Part shown: in pieces, positions 34,201-42,987 of the stretch
Numbering within the stretch: the first letter of the stretch is position 1
How the letters are laid out: each line of letters opens with the position of its first letter
From: Allolobophora icterica
Taxonomy: Eukaryota; Annelida; Clitellata; Crassiclitellata; Lumbricidae
NCBI GenBank assembly: GCA_963556255.1
Contig: OY744606.1
Coordinates: forward strand, 4,416,192 to 4,480,191
Direction of reading: 5' to 3'
DNA length: 64,000 bases
Program-made: the position numbers and the translations under genes
Notes under the pieces: model-generated
The model's database searches: none
Told to the model about the DNA's origin: nothing
What the model saw: only the letters and a program-made list of their open reading frames with translations

Positions 34201-37200
34201 CTATGGATGAAGATGTTGAGGGATGAGAATGGAAAGGAAGAGACACGTGTCGTAATGGTCCACAGGTCTAAAGGCAAACTGGACTTACTCACTGACAGTG
34301 TTGCAGAGGTTGAGGACGGAGAACTAGAACTGCGAGGGAACTTAGTCAGGCAACTAGTGCTACTGGATGATCCGCCCGTGAAACTGACGAGTTTTAAAAG
34401 CAGGATGGAAGCAGAATTACTGGTAGATATCACAGCCAGTGAGTCAGGGCTGCCAGATGACAGGCACAGGGAACCAGAGTTACTGGACAGCAGGCACAGG
34501 GAACCAGAGAAACAAGATGACATAGCCAGAGAAGGAGGCGACAAAACTTGTGAATCGGCACAACCAGTCAACACAGTCAGAGAACCGGACCAACTAGATG
34601 AAACAGCCAGAGAACCAGTACAACCAGACATTAGAGACAGGGAACCAGTGGAACAAGACAGCACAGCCAGAGAACCAGAGCAGCTAGAAGAAACAGCCAG
34701 GGAACAACCAGCACAGCCAGACAACAGAGACAGGGAGCCAGCACAACCAGACAACACAGCAAGGGAACCAGAGCAACCGTTGCCTGCCTTTGTTGAAGCT
34801 GCAGTACCAGCCGAGGCCAACAATTTACCCCCAGGGCCCGACGCTGATCCAGATGTGGCACCACCGGTTCCTCCACGTCCTAACCGCCCTCTGCAGGGTC
34901 TGGGTGATGCCCATCAGGCCATGATGCAGGGTGGTGGCCCCACTGGATTTCAGCCATACACACGCCCAGACTTATTTCCACTCAGGGTAAGTTGAAGTTT
35001 TGACACTGTTCAACTCCGTGTAACGCCTCTGTTCAAGTAGTTTGCGCACACCGTGCCTCTGTCACAAAGCAGTGCTATGTAAATATGCATTTACGATTAC
35101 GAAATGTTGTAAGAATGCTAGGCACTATAAAAATAGAAAATTAAATTTATAATATTAAAGATAAAATAAAGTAATGTAGTAATAATAAAATTTCTGGTGG
35201 AATTTCATGATTAACATAAAGCAACTTCTGCTGTTGTGTGTTGTTCAGTTAGCCGTTGTTCTGTTGTTGTTCTTCTGACAGTTGTTGTTGCTGATCGTTC
35301 TGATGTGCCTCACACTGTTCATGGCAAGTCTTGTGCTGTTCGTTCTACCAGGTGAGTCACACAACTCAGTGGACAGTCACGAAAGGGTAAACAAAGTTTT
35401 GCGATTAACCGCATAGTCAAACAAATTGCTAGCTTAGAAAGTGGTATGGTGGTGAATTTGGGGAATGCTTTTAGCTGGACATTTATGTAGAACCTTTTTT
35501 TAACCTTAAATGTCCAAGACATCAGTGGGGCGTGGTGGCTCAGTGGTAAGTTCGGCGCCTTGTGACCGGAGGGTTGCAGGTTCGAATCCCACTCTAGCCG
35601 CTGCGTACAGACCTTGGGCAAGTCCTTCACTCGCAATTGCTCGTGGCGCTTTGGCGTGAAAATTCCGGCACAGTATCAAATGCTGTAGTCGGGAGCGCCT
35701 CTGAGTAGTAGTTGACCTCGAGAGGCGCTATAGAAATTTCCGGAATAAATAAATAAAATAAATAAATAAGATGTTATGCCCAGGAAATCTTTGAATTAGA
35801 TTAGAATTTCATGTATTCGAAATGAGATTGCAACCGTTGCCTGTTGTTCTTGTTGCAGTTTATGTTGGGCGTAAGTTGATGTCGTTCTGGACGGGTGAAA
35901 TGAAGGTACACGAGCTGTACACGGCTGCCTGTGGACTGTACACGTGTTGGGTGGCCCTTCGCATCGGTCTCGTTCTCTACGCGTGGATTCCACTCGGCTG
36001 GAGAGCCATCGCGAATAAGCTCTTGGAATGGACTCTACTCGTGAGTCAATGCTCTGTTTCAAATGGATTATCTGTTTTGATTGCAACTTTACTCAAAGCG
36101 GCCGACTGTCTGATGATGTCTTGGACATCTTAATAACGCTGCTGTAGAAGTCATGTCCTTCTGCTGAAAGGTTTGTCCCCCAAAACTGTTAACGTAACAT
36201 GCTGTATTGGCATTGGTTAACTCGCCCATCTCTTCTTGGGAAGGGATGGGTGCTGATGTTGGCTGCAAGTCTTTGTGTCATCTTTCGGTTTTCGTTTAAT
36301 TTGTATCACTGACTGGTCTACACTTAGATTTTACTGGTGTTTATTAGATGTTTTTACACCAAAAGTGCAATTAGCAAATGGTTAATAAAGAATATACTTA
36401 CTTCCAAGAACTTCGGTGTAATGATAATGAATTTTTCCATATTATCCATTAATACTCATAGTCTGGTTTAAATGCTGTATCATCATGTCCTCCAGAGACT
36501 TTGTGTTAATGAGTTCCCACTGTACTGTGAATTATTAAGGAGCAGTGTTTGGTTTGTTTTGATTATGTGTTTATTTTATTTTGGTTTCTCTTAGGTGTCT
36601 AAGTCCGTCTTTGTAGCAGTCGTACTGATCGGAATCCTGCCGCTGCTTCTCGGACTCATATTTGAACTCGTTCTCGTCATACCGATTCGAGTTCCTGTCG
36701 ACCAGACCCCCGTTTTCTTTCCATGGCAGGTACGTTCTGTTCTTCGAGAACCACTTTCTATGCGTCTAGTACCTGAATGTTGCTTTCAAGGATGTTTTGA
36801 GGGGGTCACAGTCGCCACAAGGCCTTGTTTCCAGTTAAGTTTGAAAAGCCGGTGTAGAAGACGTTCTAACAGAAGGACCTGGTGCTTAGAAGATAGGTGC
36901 TGTTGATTAAGAGCCAACAAGGACTTATGATTAATTTCCAACTGGTGCTCTTAATTGCCAGTAGGTGCACTTGATTAATTTTATAAGTATGCAATTGCAG
37001 TTAATTGGTGATGGTGTGATTTGATCTGTCTTACAATACAATACAATGTGCAGCTGTTTTTGATATTGGTCTCCTTTCAAAGTTCCAAGGTGTACACATG
37101 AGCATATGACAGAACATCGATGGCACTGAGCAACTTGCTCAAAGTCCCTACTATGTAACCACCTGAGTGGAGGCTCTCAGTGTTATAAGCCATACGTTGT

Positions 37201-40200
37201 AACCAGTCGGCCTTCATGTTTTGTTTGGTTGTAAGGTGCGTGTAAACTGTTTGTGTAAACATTGGTTAAACTGGTGACTGCTGTGGTTAATGGTGACGTG
37301 GTTTTGGTTGTCTTGTAGGACTGGGCGCTTGGGGTTCTTCACGCCAAGATCTTGACAGCCATCACACTTATGGGACCCCACTGGAGAATGAAGAGAGTTA
37401 TCGAACAGGTAACCAGTATATATATCCCTCTGCAGCATCACAGGTTAACAGTATGTTCTTCTTCAGCATCTTACGTTAATGGTATGTCCTTATTCAGCTT
37501 CACGGGTAACCAGCGTGGCCCTCTTTAGGATTACAGGTAATCCGTGTATCCTTCAGCCTCACAAGTAACCAGCATATGTACCACAGTCGCAGGCTGGTCG
37601 AGGGTGGACCACAGCTGCCATGGTCCCTCCCATTGGAGTTTTAGGACGGCACAGTGGTCCTTATACACTGCCACTTTGTCTTCTACACAGGATTCTTAAA
37701 CTCGGATTGTAATTTTAGCTGAAGTTGTATACTTATATTTGCAAATTGTTATTGAACCACTTCAAGAGAAACTCATCTGAGGTACTCCCAACCTACATAC
37801 ACAAAACACGTTGGAAATGAGTATCTGAATAATTATTGAGCACATACAGAAAAGAGCGAAGACAAGCTGTAATATGGACAGAGGCTTGACCATTGCTGTC
37901 CTGGATTTGCCTTCTGCGAGTGGGGCACTTGCAGTAGCCAAATGGACAGAGTGCTCGGCCTGTAATACGGAGAGTACAGGTTCGAGCCTTCTCATCTGAG
38001 ATGGTCACTGTGTAGGGATCTTGAGCAAGTCCTTTATTCACAATTGCTCATCGACATCGATGTTCTATCGTGCAGTCGTGTGTGCACTCCTGAACTTTGG
38101 AAGGAGGGTAATATCAAATACAGGTGTATTGTATTGTATAGGACTAAACAGTTTGCTTCGTCAGGACTCTTACTCTTTTTCTGCTTGTTTAGATTGCTAA
38201 ACAGGCTAAAAGTATTGAACAAGAGATCGCTTTAAAATACCAAAGTAAACGACATCTTTGGGTAGAGGTAACGCAAACTGAATTGTCCATCCATTCTTCC
38301 ATCCATTCATCCATCCTACAATCCATCCTTATATCCATCCTTCCATCTATCCATCCTTTCATCCATCTTTCCATCCATCCATTCTTCCATCTCTCCATTC
38401 ATCCATCCATCCTTCCATCCATCCTTGTATTGCATGGCGGTCAAGCGACAAACGTGTTAACACTTAAAACCGTGCGATGTTTGTCCTGTGTTAATCCTTT
38501 GTTGTTGTTGATGTGTAGATTTACAACCAAGGTCTGCGTAACATGGACTTGAAGTTTGTGATGATCGAGTTCTGTCTGCCCGTGCTCGTCTTTCTTGGTC
38601 TCCTCCTCGCCCTGCCGTACATCATCGCGAAAAGCCTTGTACCAGCCGTCGGTCGGTAGCACTTCTCCGTCATCATGCATAAATTATGCTACGTATTGTA
38701 ATGTACTAGCATGGATGTATGGATATATTTTATGTGTCTGTTATTTTTTATGTGTGTAAAACTGTGTATTCTATGTTCTCTATGTATATGTGTGTGTATG
38801 CAAAGATGTTTTTCGTGTGGTAGATGTGCTGGGAAGTTTTGTTTATGTATATACTGATATATATGATCGTATATTTTAGATGGATGTTTGTATTTTTGTA
38901 TGTATGTAGTGCTGTTGATTGTACTCATCTCATCAGGTATTAAGATTTACAGTTTTTTTGTGACCCGATAGTCCAGCAGTTTCAAACGGTGGTACGTGGT
39001 ACAACAGGTGTCGATAAGCGGTACACAAAAAATTTAGAAAAATAATTTTCGTGAGTTTATGCCCATCTTTGATTAGCTATTATACGACCACTGTTGCTTT
39101 TGATCTGACCTTGTTGGTGGTACACCATCATTCAATTTTTTACCTGGTTGTCAGTGTAAATAAAGTTTGAAAACTGCTGTGATAGGCAACAAATGGTCAC
39201 AGACAGTCAGTGGTCACTTCAAAGTTTGTGATTGAAAGGCGGGAAAATTAATGCTTACATTACTTTACTTCACATTACCTTGACTTATCTTCCATACCTT
39301 TGTCTTACCTTAACTCTCCTTTCCTTACCTTATTTTACCTTTCTTTACCTTTGCTGTAGAAGTGTTTTGGCATATTTTCTTTCTTTAATTGCTGTAATTT
39401 CTTAATATACCTCTCTGTACTTTATAAGGTCGTACCTTACTGTGGTTAGGTATAGTAATTTGGATGGTACTTCGTGTTGTTTTAGGTTTTGGTTTCGAAA
39501 TGCAAAATCTGGTCCTGCGTCGCATCTACCCATTTCTGCTGAGCATTTTCCTGCTCGTCTTTTTCTGCATCTTTCAGGCGCGACAGTTCAGGCGACTTTA
39601 CGAGCACATCAAGAACGACAAGTAAGTTGTTCCGGTTTGGCAGGAACCCACAAATTCAGTAAGTCTCTCAAGCATGGCAGAAAATTTACAATCATTTAGC
39701 CTAAGTCAGTTGTGTGTAACTGAATCCAAGAAGTCACTCAAGATTGGTATTTAAGTTCCATAATTTGGCATAAGTCAGTCATGTGTAACTGAAACAGAAA
39801 AGTCACTCAGGCATGACAGAAAAGCTGAACGTTTGGTCGATGTCACTCATGCATGACTGAAATAGAGAAGTCAGTCCTGACAGAAAACCCTAGATCATTT
39901 GGCCCAAGTCGGTCATGCATGACTGAAACCAAGAAGTCTCTTAGGCATGGCAGAATTCCCATGATCATTTCGTGCGAGTCCTTCATGCATAAATGAAAGT
40001 TTTTTCTTGAAGTGCTTTATAAATTTTGAATTACAATTACTAGAAGTTACTCAGGCATGGTAGAATAACAATACACATTTGGTCTGAGCCAGTCACATTT
40101 TACTGAAGGAAAGCCCAGATGTAGCAGAAAGTCCACAATCATTTTGAATAGGTTACGGCATCAGGTGTTCAATTTTCACTGTTACAAGCACTTGGATATC

Positions 40201-40350
40201 TAACTGCATCTTCTGACAACAGACTATCCGTGCCTCAGATTCACATTTTGGTGTGACTGCATGCGTTACAAATTTAATTTTACAGTTTGAGTTGCTATTT
40301 TCAGGTACCTTGTTGGACAGCGTCTGGTGAATTATGAACGGCGTGCGTGA
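19260..40350 (+). CDS. MARCHF6: MARCH6/TEB4 (Doa10-type) ER membrane E3 ubiquitin ligase, complete
   Basis: There are 24 coding exons: 19260-19278, 19926-20022, 22719-22792, 24007-24150, 24906-24978, 25107-25263, 25735-25906, 26044-26105, 26812-26844, 27424-27475, 28248-28306, 28889-28998, 29571-29685, 30770-30973, 31925-32076, 32937-33120, 33916-34986, 35282-35351, 35859-36040, 36595-36729, 37319-37408, 38519-38651, 39486-39621, 40305-40350. They total 3,570 bases with consistent phases (1,189 residues; human is about 910). Residues 9-55 form a RING-CH finger (C9, C12, C26, C28, H36, C39, C52, C55). Many hydrophobic segments follow, with the conserved TD region around residues 351-460 ([40 protein letters not shown]). 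The C-terminal element [13 protein letters not shown] keeps the conserved Asn (1184). In the family this enzyme ubiquitinates ER and sterol-pathway proteins for proteasomal degradation. Exon 1 rests on phase and MDDRQS-D fit and is the least certain; its donor (G/GTCAAT) is weak. Exon 17 is hugely expanded. The protein ends right after the C-terminal element, without the vertebrate tail. Confidence 0.95.
20040..20165. repeat. degenerate ATTCAGTTAATCA tandem repeat
   Basis: Short variants of GTTAATCATTCA repeat about ten times, starting 18 bases after the donor of the first RING exon. A polymorphic simple repeat is likely. Confidence 0.7.
20350..20875 (-). mobile_element. Harbinger-like MITE, copy 2, TTG target duplication
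   Basis: The ends GGGGCCATCCATATATTACG and CGTAATATGTGGATGGCCCC are inverted, flanked by TTG on both sides. The interior matches 11592-12030 in the opposite orientation. It contains a 63-base insertion (20463-20525) identical to 21884-21946. It lies in MARCH6 intron 2. Confidence 0.8.
21517..21585 (-). repeat. tRNA-like sequence (tRNA pseudogene or SINE head)
   Basis: On the minus strand it has a box A-like AGTAGCTCAGTGGCATAG, an arm CTGGTCTTAAAACTGGG and a box B-like GAGTTCAAACCTC. The acceptor stem does not pair well and the anticodon loop is not standard, so I do not call a functional tRNA. Confidence 0.55.
21720..22040. repeat. CTGTCTGT/CTTCCTCTC low-complexity tract
   Basis: A pyrimidine-rich tract of degenerate TCTGTCTG units. 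It includes the source-like copy (21884-21946) of the 63-base patch found inside the Harbinger-like element upstream. Confidence 0.8.
22175..22559. mobile_element. long-TIR MITE in MARCH6 intron 2
   Basis: About 40 bases at each end are inverted repeats (ATATATGTGACCTCGGCC.., then AGAGAAGGGACCACTTGTCG), with a single G/A difference in the first half. The ends lie in TA-rich sequence, compatible with a TA duplication as in Tc1/mariner-type elements, but the class is unproven. The interior is AT-rich and non-coding. Confidence 0.75.
22779..22910 (+). repeat. 22-bp tandem repeat spanning the exon 3 splice donor
   Basis: Five near-perfect units and one degraded unit begin TACATTCACCCC and end AAGTGAGTAA. 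Unit 1 (22779-22800) straddles the end of MARCH6 exon 3 and its donor (AA/GTGAGT at 22792/22793). Units 2-5 repeat the last coding bases and the donor at 22815, 22837, 22859 and 22880. Unit 4 is one base short. Another relic lies at about 23079. Confidence 0.95.
22921..23066 (+). mobile_element. CR1/L2-type LINE 3' remnant
   Basis: It resembles 27240-27382 (GAACTTCTCAGCCTCTCTTT, GGTTTCATTGTGTTAGGT, GGGAGCACCTCTCATGAG, TGCTATATAAATTTGCAG). The GGGAGC..CTATATAAAT pattern is the LINE/SINE tail seen elsewhere here. Confidence 0.65.
23590..23870 (-). mobile_element. LINE RT C-terminal remnant, locally duplicated
   Basis: On the minus strand a [19 protein letters not shown] motif, typical of the CR1/L2 RT end, appears twice in about 110 bases (around 23650-23700 and 23765-23815). 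It is degenerate. Confidence 0.55.
24225..24283. repeat. (TATG)n microsatellite
   Basis: About 14 uninterrupted TATG units in MARCH6 intron 4. Confidence 0.95.
24560..24800 (-). mobile_element. R1-related fragment
   Basis: It resembles the segment seen at 16480-16690 and 56225-56420 in reverse (TGTTCTAAACACCATCC, TTGACCTTGATATGGAACTG, AAATCTCGAGATTACGAT). Confidence 0.55.
26109..26412. repeat. TCTAATCTAATC minisatellite next to exon 8 donor
   Basis: About 25 degenerate 12-base units (CTCTAATCTAAT / CTCTAGTTTAAT) begin four bases after the donor hexamer of MARCH6 exon 8. Confidence 0.93.
27165..27382 (+). mobile_element. CR1/L2-type LINE 3' remnant
   Basis: It reads ELHWL, then [22 protein letters not shown] peptide in broken frames. 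It ends in GGGAGCACCTGCAATGAG and CACTATATAAATTTGC, matching the 3' pattern of the other LINE ends here. Confidence 0.65.
28075..28160. repeat. 18-bp tandem repeat
   Basis: Four to five units of CTATTGTAGTAGTACCAG in MARCH6 intron 10. A (GTGTGTTCGTAT)-type tract follows at 28385-28445. Confidence 0.85.
28531..28704 (+). repeat. SINE family 1 copy
   Basis: A tRNA-like head (GTTACAGCGCTCGCC, GTACAGGTTCAAACC), then AAGGACCTTGAGAAAGTCG, CTCGCAGTTGCTCAG and a CTTAATAAATGCATAATTAA tail. It lies in MARCH6 intron 11. Confidence 0.75.
29985..30375. repeat. degenerate TACCTTACC low-complexity tract
   Basis: Pentamer/decamer variants of ACCTT and CCTACC over about 390 bases in MARCH6 intron 13. A similar shorter tract lies at 39255-39350. 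Confidence 0.85.
30411..30562 (-). repeat. SINE family 1 copy (antisense)
   Basis: On the minus strand the order is GTTGCCTCGTGGTTAAAG, ACTTTAAGCAAGTCCTTCAC, TTGCTTAG and a CTTAATAAATGCATAATAAT tail. Confidence 0.7.
31120..31330. repeat. ACCAAAACATA tandem repeat
   Basis: About ten units of 18-24 bases (ATATCACCAAAACATAAAGAC variants). The array abuts the truncated LINE at 31341. Confidence 0.9.
31341..31607 (-). mobile_element. 5'-truncated non-LTR retrotransposon, RT C-terminus, 11-bp target duplication
   Basis: On the minus strand a clean frame reads [20 protein letters not shown], then [11 protein letters not shown] and ends near NPRIEDG. This is the conserved tail of a class of RTE-like endonuclease-RT proteins. 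The 3' end is an AGAAGAAG tail. TTACCAAGAAT flanks the insert on both sides (31330-31340 and 31608-31618). It differs from the CR1/L2-type LINEs in this window. It lies in MARCH6 intron 14. Confidence 0.88.
31785..31915. repeat. GTGATTTGATTGAA tandem repeat
   Basis: Eight or so units of about 14 bases (AAGTGATTTGATTG) end just before MARCH6 exon 15. Confidence 0.88.
33154..33495. repeat. about 170-bp tandem duplication
   Basis: AGTCAGAAATTTATGTAGCA, then TTTAATAATAAATGT and AAGACCACC, AGGCAGGTTGCT occur in the same order in two adjacent units starting at 33155 and 33326. The sequence ends in CTGGTGCTATATAAATC, a LINE-tail-like motif. Confidence 0.75.
33916..34986 (+). other. MARCHF6: giant MARCH6 exon 17 encoding an acidic repeat-rich loop
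   Basis: One 1,071-base exon (357 codons, residues 570-926 of the protein) lies between the exons carrying [19 protein letters not shown] and [14 protein letters not shown]. Only its last part ([20 protein letters not shown]) matches the vertebrate protein. The rest is rich in E, D, P, Q and R. From about 34490 to 34780 it consists of REPE/Q-type repeats of roughly 11-12 residues ([15 protein letters not shown]). The vertebrate loop is under 100 residues. It is predicted to be disordered. The frame is open throughout and both splice sites fit (TGCAG/GAT, AGG/GTAAGT). Confidence 0.9.
35527..35770 (+). repeat. SINE family 1, best-preserved copy with LINE-like tail
   Basis: A tRNA-derived head with box A TGGCTCAGTGGTAAG and box B GGTTCGAATCCC is followed by the body (CCTTGGGCAAGTCCTTCACT, CGCAATTGCTCG). 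A tail GTCGGGAGCGCCTCTGAGTA.. GGCGCTATAGAAAT matches, in sense, the 3' ends of the LINEs at 44770 and 61510. It closes with an (ATAA)n run. This is the anatomy of a SINE borrowing a LINE 3' end. Confidence 0.85.
37110..37213 (-). repeat. SINE family 1 copy, partial (antisense)
   Basis: On the minus strand GTTACAACG, GACTTTGAGCAAGTTGCTCA and CATCGATG match the family body; the head is damaged. Confidence 0.6.
37936..38062 (+). repeat. SINE family 1 copy, partial
   Basis: ACAGAGTGCTCGGCCTGTAA, GTACAGGTTCGAGCC, GATCTTGAGCAAGTCCTTTA and CAATTGCTCATCGACATCGA follow the family order. It lies in MARCH6 intron 21. Confidence 0.7.
38283..38428. repeat. (ATCC/TTCC)n microsatellite
   Basis: Degenerate CCATCCATTCTTCCATC units in MARCH6 intron 21. 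A short similar run occurs at 41473-41535. Confidence 0.92.
38974..39179. mobile_element. hAT (Charlie-like) MITE in MARCH6 intron 22
   Basis: The ends CAGCAGTTTCAAACG and GTTTGAAAACTGCTG are near-inverted. Flanks CGATAGTC and TGATAGGC agree at 6 of 8 bases, as expected for an old insertion. CAG..GTTTxCAAAC ends resemble Charlie elements. Confidence 0.65.
39655..40145. repeat. minisatellite of roughly 60-70 bp units in the last MARCH6 intron
   Basis: AAGTCACTCAGGCATG, GCAGAA, CAATCATTTGGC and AAGTCAGTCATGCATGACTG recur six or seven times with variation. Confidence 0.8.
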
Positions 40351-41265
40351 GTTTTCACCGACGCAATTTTGAAACTGTCACACCGATGATTTCCGTGAAC
40401 ACAAACAAGCAAAATGCCGCTGTATGAGAATTTTCGAACATCAGAGTTCCACGAAACAGAAATTTCTCTTTGTAGACGATTTCTTTACGAGTGTGCTGCA
40501 TTTTGCGACAGGAAATTTCACTATGATTTTGGTTTTTGAGTTTCGACCCCTTAGACTAAAACAATTTGACAAAGCAGAGTTCAAATATACTAACGAGATA
40601 TTCTGTTGAGAGGAAACCTTTCGTTTAAAGAATCGGATAAACAAAGTTTGTTTGTTCTTGCCTAAGTAACAGCTGAGAAAAGATTGATATCAGTATCATT
40701 GCATTTGTGTTTAACCCTAAGGTTGCAAAATGCAATGAATTCTTACTTCAAATAAGAGTTATTTTGCTGATTTTCTGTCTAATCTTATATAATAATTATC
40801 ATTAATGCCCTTAGTTAAAAACTCGAAAGAATATGAACTCTAAAGCTCAAGAATTGGACAAATTTTTGATATTTTGTTTGTCGAAAAGGCTCGTTTAATG
40901 AGTAACTGCTAATCGATTGAAAATGGACAGCCATATTACGAATATAGGATGCTAGCAACTGATGGTGTAAATTTTGTTCAGTTCTGGCAGTAAATAATAA
41001 TAATAATGTTTTAAATTGGATATTTGGGTCAGTTTGCTTGTTTCTTAGTTATAAAAACTCTCTGGTCACTGATTTACTTCTGCCGCAGTGTCTTTGGTTC
41101 AGATTAATATTTCTGTAGTCAGAAAAGTAAGGCTCCCATGTTTCATAATTTATTCATTTGTTCTGAGAACTTATGCAGCACTCCTCCAAGATGCCTACTC
41201 CCAGGTGCTGTAAGCCCAGCTGAGGGCGATAAAGAACAGTTTCAAATGCTTGTTAAAGGTGTAGT
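40351..41265. other. MARCH6 3' UTR and intergenic
   Basis: The sequence is AT-rich with no further exon. I find no plain AATAAA close to the stop, so the 3' end is undefined. Confidence 0.4.
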
Positions 41266-41460
41266 CAGGGGCATAACTTTGGTCTAAAAAGTGGGGGTAC
41301 CAATTTCTTACATACACGAAGCAAGGCGGAGACTGATCTCTGTGAAGGCACAATAATAACATATTGATTGGCATCATTCAAAAAGTGGGGGGTGCGGTAC
41401 CCCCCAGTCCAAAAAGTAGGGATACGGGTACCCCTCATACCACACAAATTATGCCGATTG
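41266..41460 (-). mobile_element. CAGGGGCGTAAC-type MITE copy
   Basis: It runs from CAGGGGCATAACTTTGGTC to ACAAATTATGCC and matches 8180-8504 in reverse. It contains the paired GGGGTACC/GGTACCCC tracts. I see no clear target duplication. Confidence 0.75.
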
Positions 41461-41911
41461 TTTTCCTTTGATTCATTTGTCCATCCATTCCTCCGTCCGT
41501 CCGTTCATCCACTCGCCCATCCATTCATCCATCCACATGCGCTCCTTTGTTAACTCAGTTATAGCGAGTTCACTGACCGTATGCCGTAGTGGGTGTGAGA
41601 CAGCAAGGGAGAATATTGGTTGCCTTCTCTCCTGTGCCAAAGCTAAGAAAAATGAAGTCGCTAAGGGCTGCATTAACCACTGCAGAGCACTCTGCGAACG
41701 CCTCACCCAGAGCCACGGTTCTGCTAAACATGGCATGGATGGTATGACTTGGCATCTGAAACATGTTGTTCCTGCAACATCACCATAGTACGGGCTAGCG
41801 TTTGGTTTTGCAGGATTGTGGCAAAATGAGCGAGGAAATAGGCTTGAAGAATACTATACTTTAGAACTCATGATAGCTCCAATTAAAGTGTAACATCATC
41901 CTACTAACATC

Positions 41912-42076
41912 CATAGGCGTAATTTGTGGGGGTACGAGGGGTACCCGTACCCTCCACTTTTTAAACAATGCCAATCAATATTTTATTAGTATGCCTTCCC
42001 AGATATGGTCTCCATGCGAAAAGTGAAAGTGGAAAAGAAATTGGTACCCCCGCTTTTTAGACCAAGGTTACGCCTC
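41912..42076 (+). mobile_element. CAGGGGCGTAAC-type MITE copy
   Basis: It runs from CATAGGCGTAATTTGTGGG to ACCAAGGTTACGCCTCT in the same orientation as the 8180 copy. It immediately precedes R1 copy B. Confidence 0.75.
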
Positions 42077-42433
42077 TAACTTTTCGTGTGGTGCCGTCGT
42101 AACTATACACGCAATGCACAGATGTTCAGATACAGTGGGACTTGTACAGCGGTCGAATGTTTGTTTGTTTTCAAATGGTACAGGTAGGCCTAAGGCTAGC
42201 TCTGATCAAGTTGTTACAGCGGGCCTAATAGTAAAGAATCAGCATCGTCTAGCGCCTCATCAACAAAGGCTATCAAATAAATCGAATAAACTTGAAGCAC
42301 AGGCAAATTAGACCAGACGAAAAGGGAGATGGGATCAATTTCATACTGTGAGGAAATCCGTTGTGACTTCTATAATGCCCTTAGCTTAATGTGCAAGGGA
42401 AGGTAACCATCTTAATGTGCAAGGGAAGGTAAC

Positions 42434-42566
42434 CATAGGGGTAGACTGGGGGCAGCCGGGGAACGTGCCCCCACACCCAATAATTGAGATGGATTGTACA
42501 CCCAATGCAACAAGTGCAAAATGAATAACCAAATGCCCCTATATTTTGGACAAGTTTACGCCAGTG
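42434..42566. mobile_element. hAT-type MITE, 133 bp, 8-bp target duplication
   Basis: The ends CATAGGGGTAGAC and GTTTACGCCAGTG are inverted with mismatches, flanked by AAGGTAAC (42426-42433 and 42567-42574). A relative in the opposite orientation lies at 47720-47859. Confidence 0.85.
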
Positions 42567-42987
42567 AAGGTAACGATCGAAGGTAATGTGCAGCTAACGA
42601 AAATGTAATTATTTTAATGACTTATACAACGCCCTTATAATCATGATGTACAATGAATCAATCGATTAGTATCGTAGGCCTATCGTATCGCAATCTCGAG
42701 ATTTATTTATACAGGGCCCCCAAAAAGCCAAGTCGCGGGAACCAGCTTATTCACAGGCGCTCAGTCAAAACAAAATCGATGGGCAGAAGGGTCAAAATCA
42801 GATCCAGGTCGATTTACACTTCGTGTGAAGTTAAAGTCATGATCTACCTCTTGCTATCTCTGTACAGGTCTTTCCTTTTAAAGTGAACACACTTCTTTCC
42901 CACAGTCCTACCCTGATTCCACCTCTTCTACATACCCTGATTCCACCGAGGCCCTTATAATAGCCGCCCTATAGCTGTAGCGTTTTA

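Noticed and set aside
33849..34823. 324-codon minus-strand frame rich in Ser, Cys and Leu opposite MARCH6 exon 17
   Set aside because: It is the complement of the REPEQ repeats; splice sites and homology at both ends support the plus strand.
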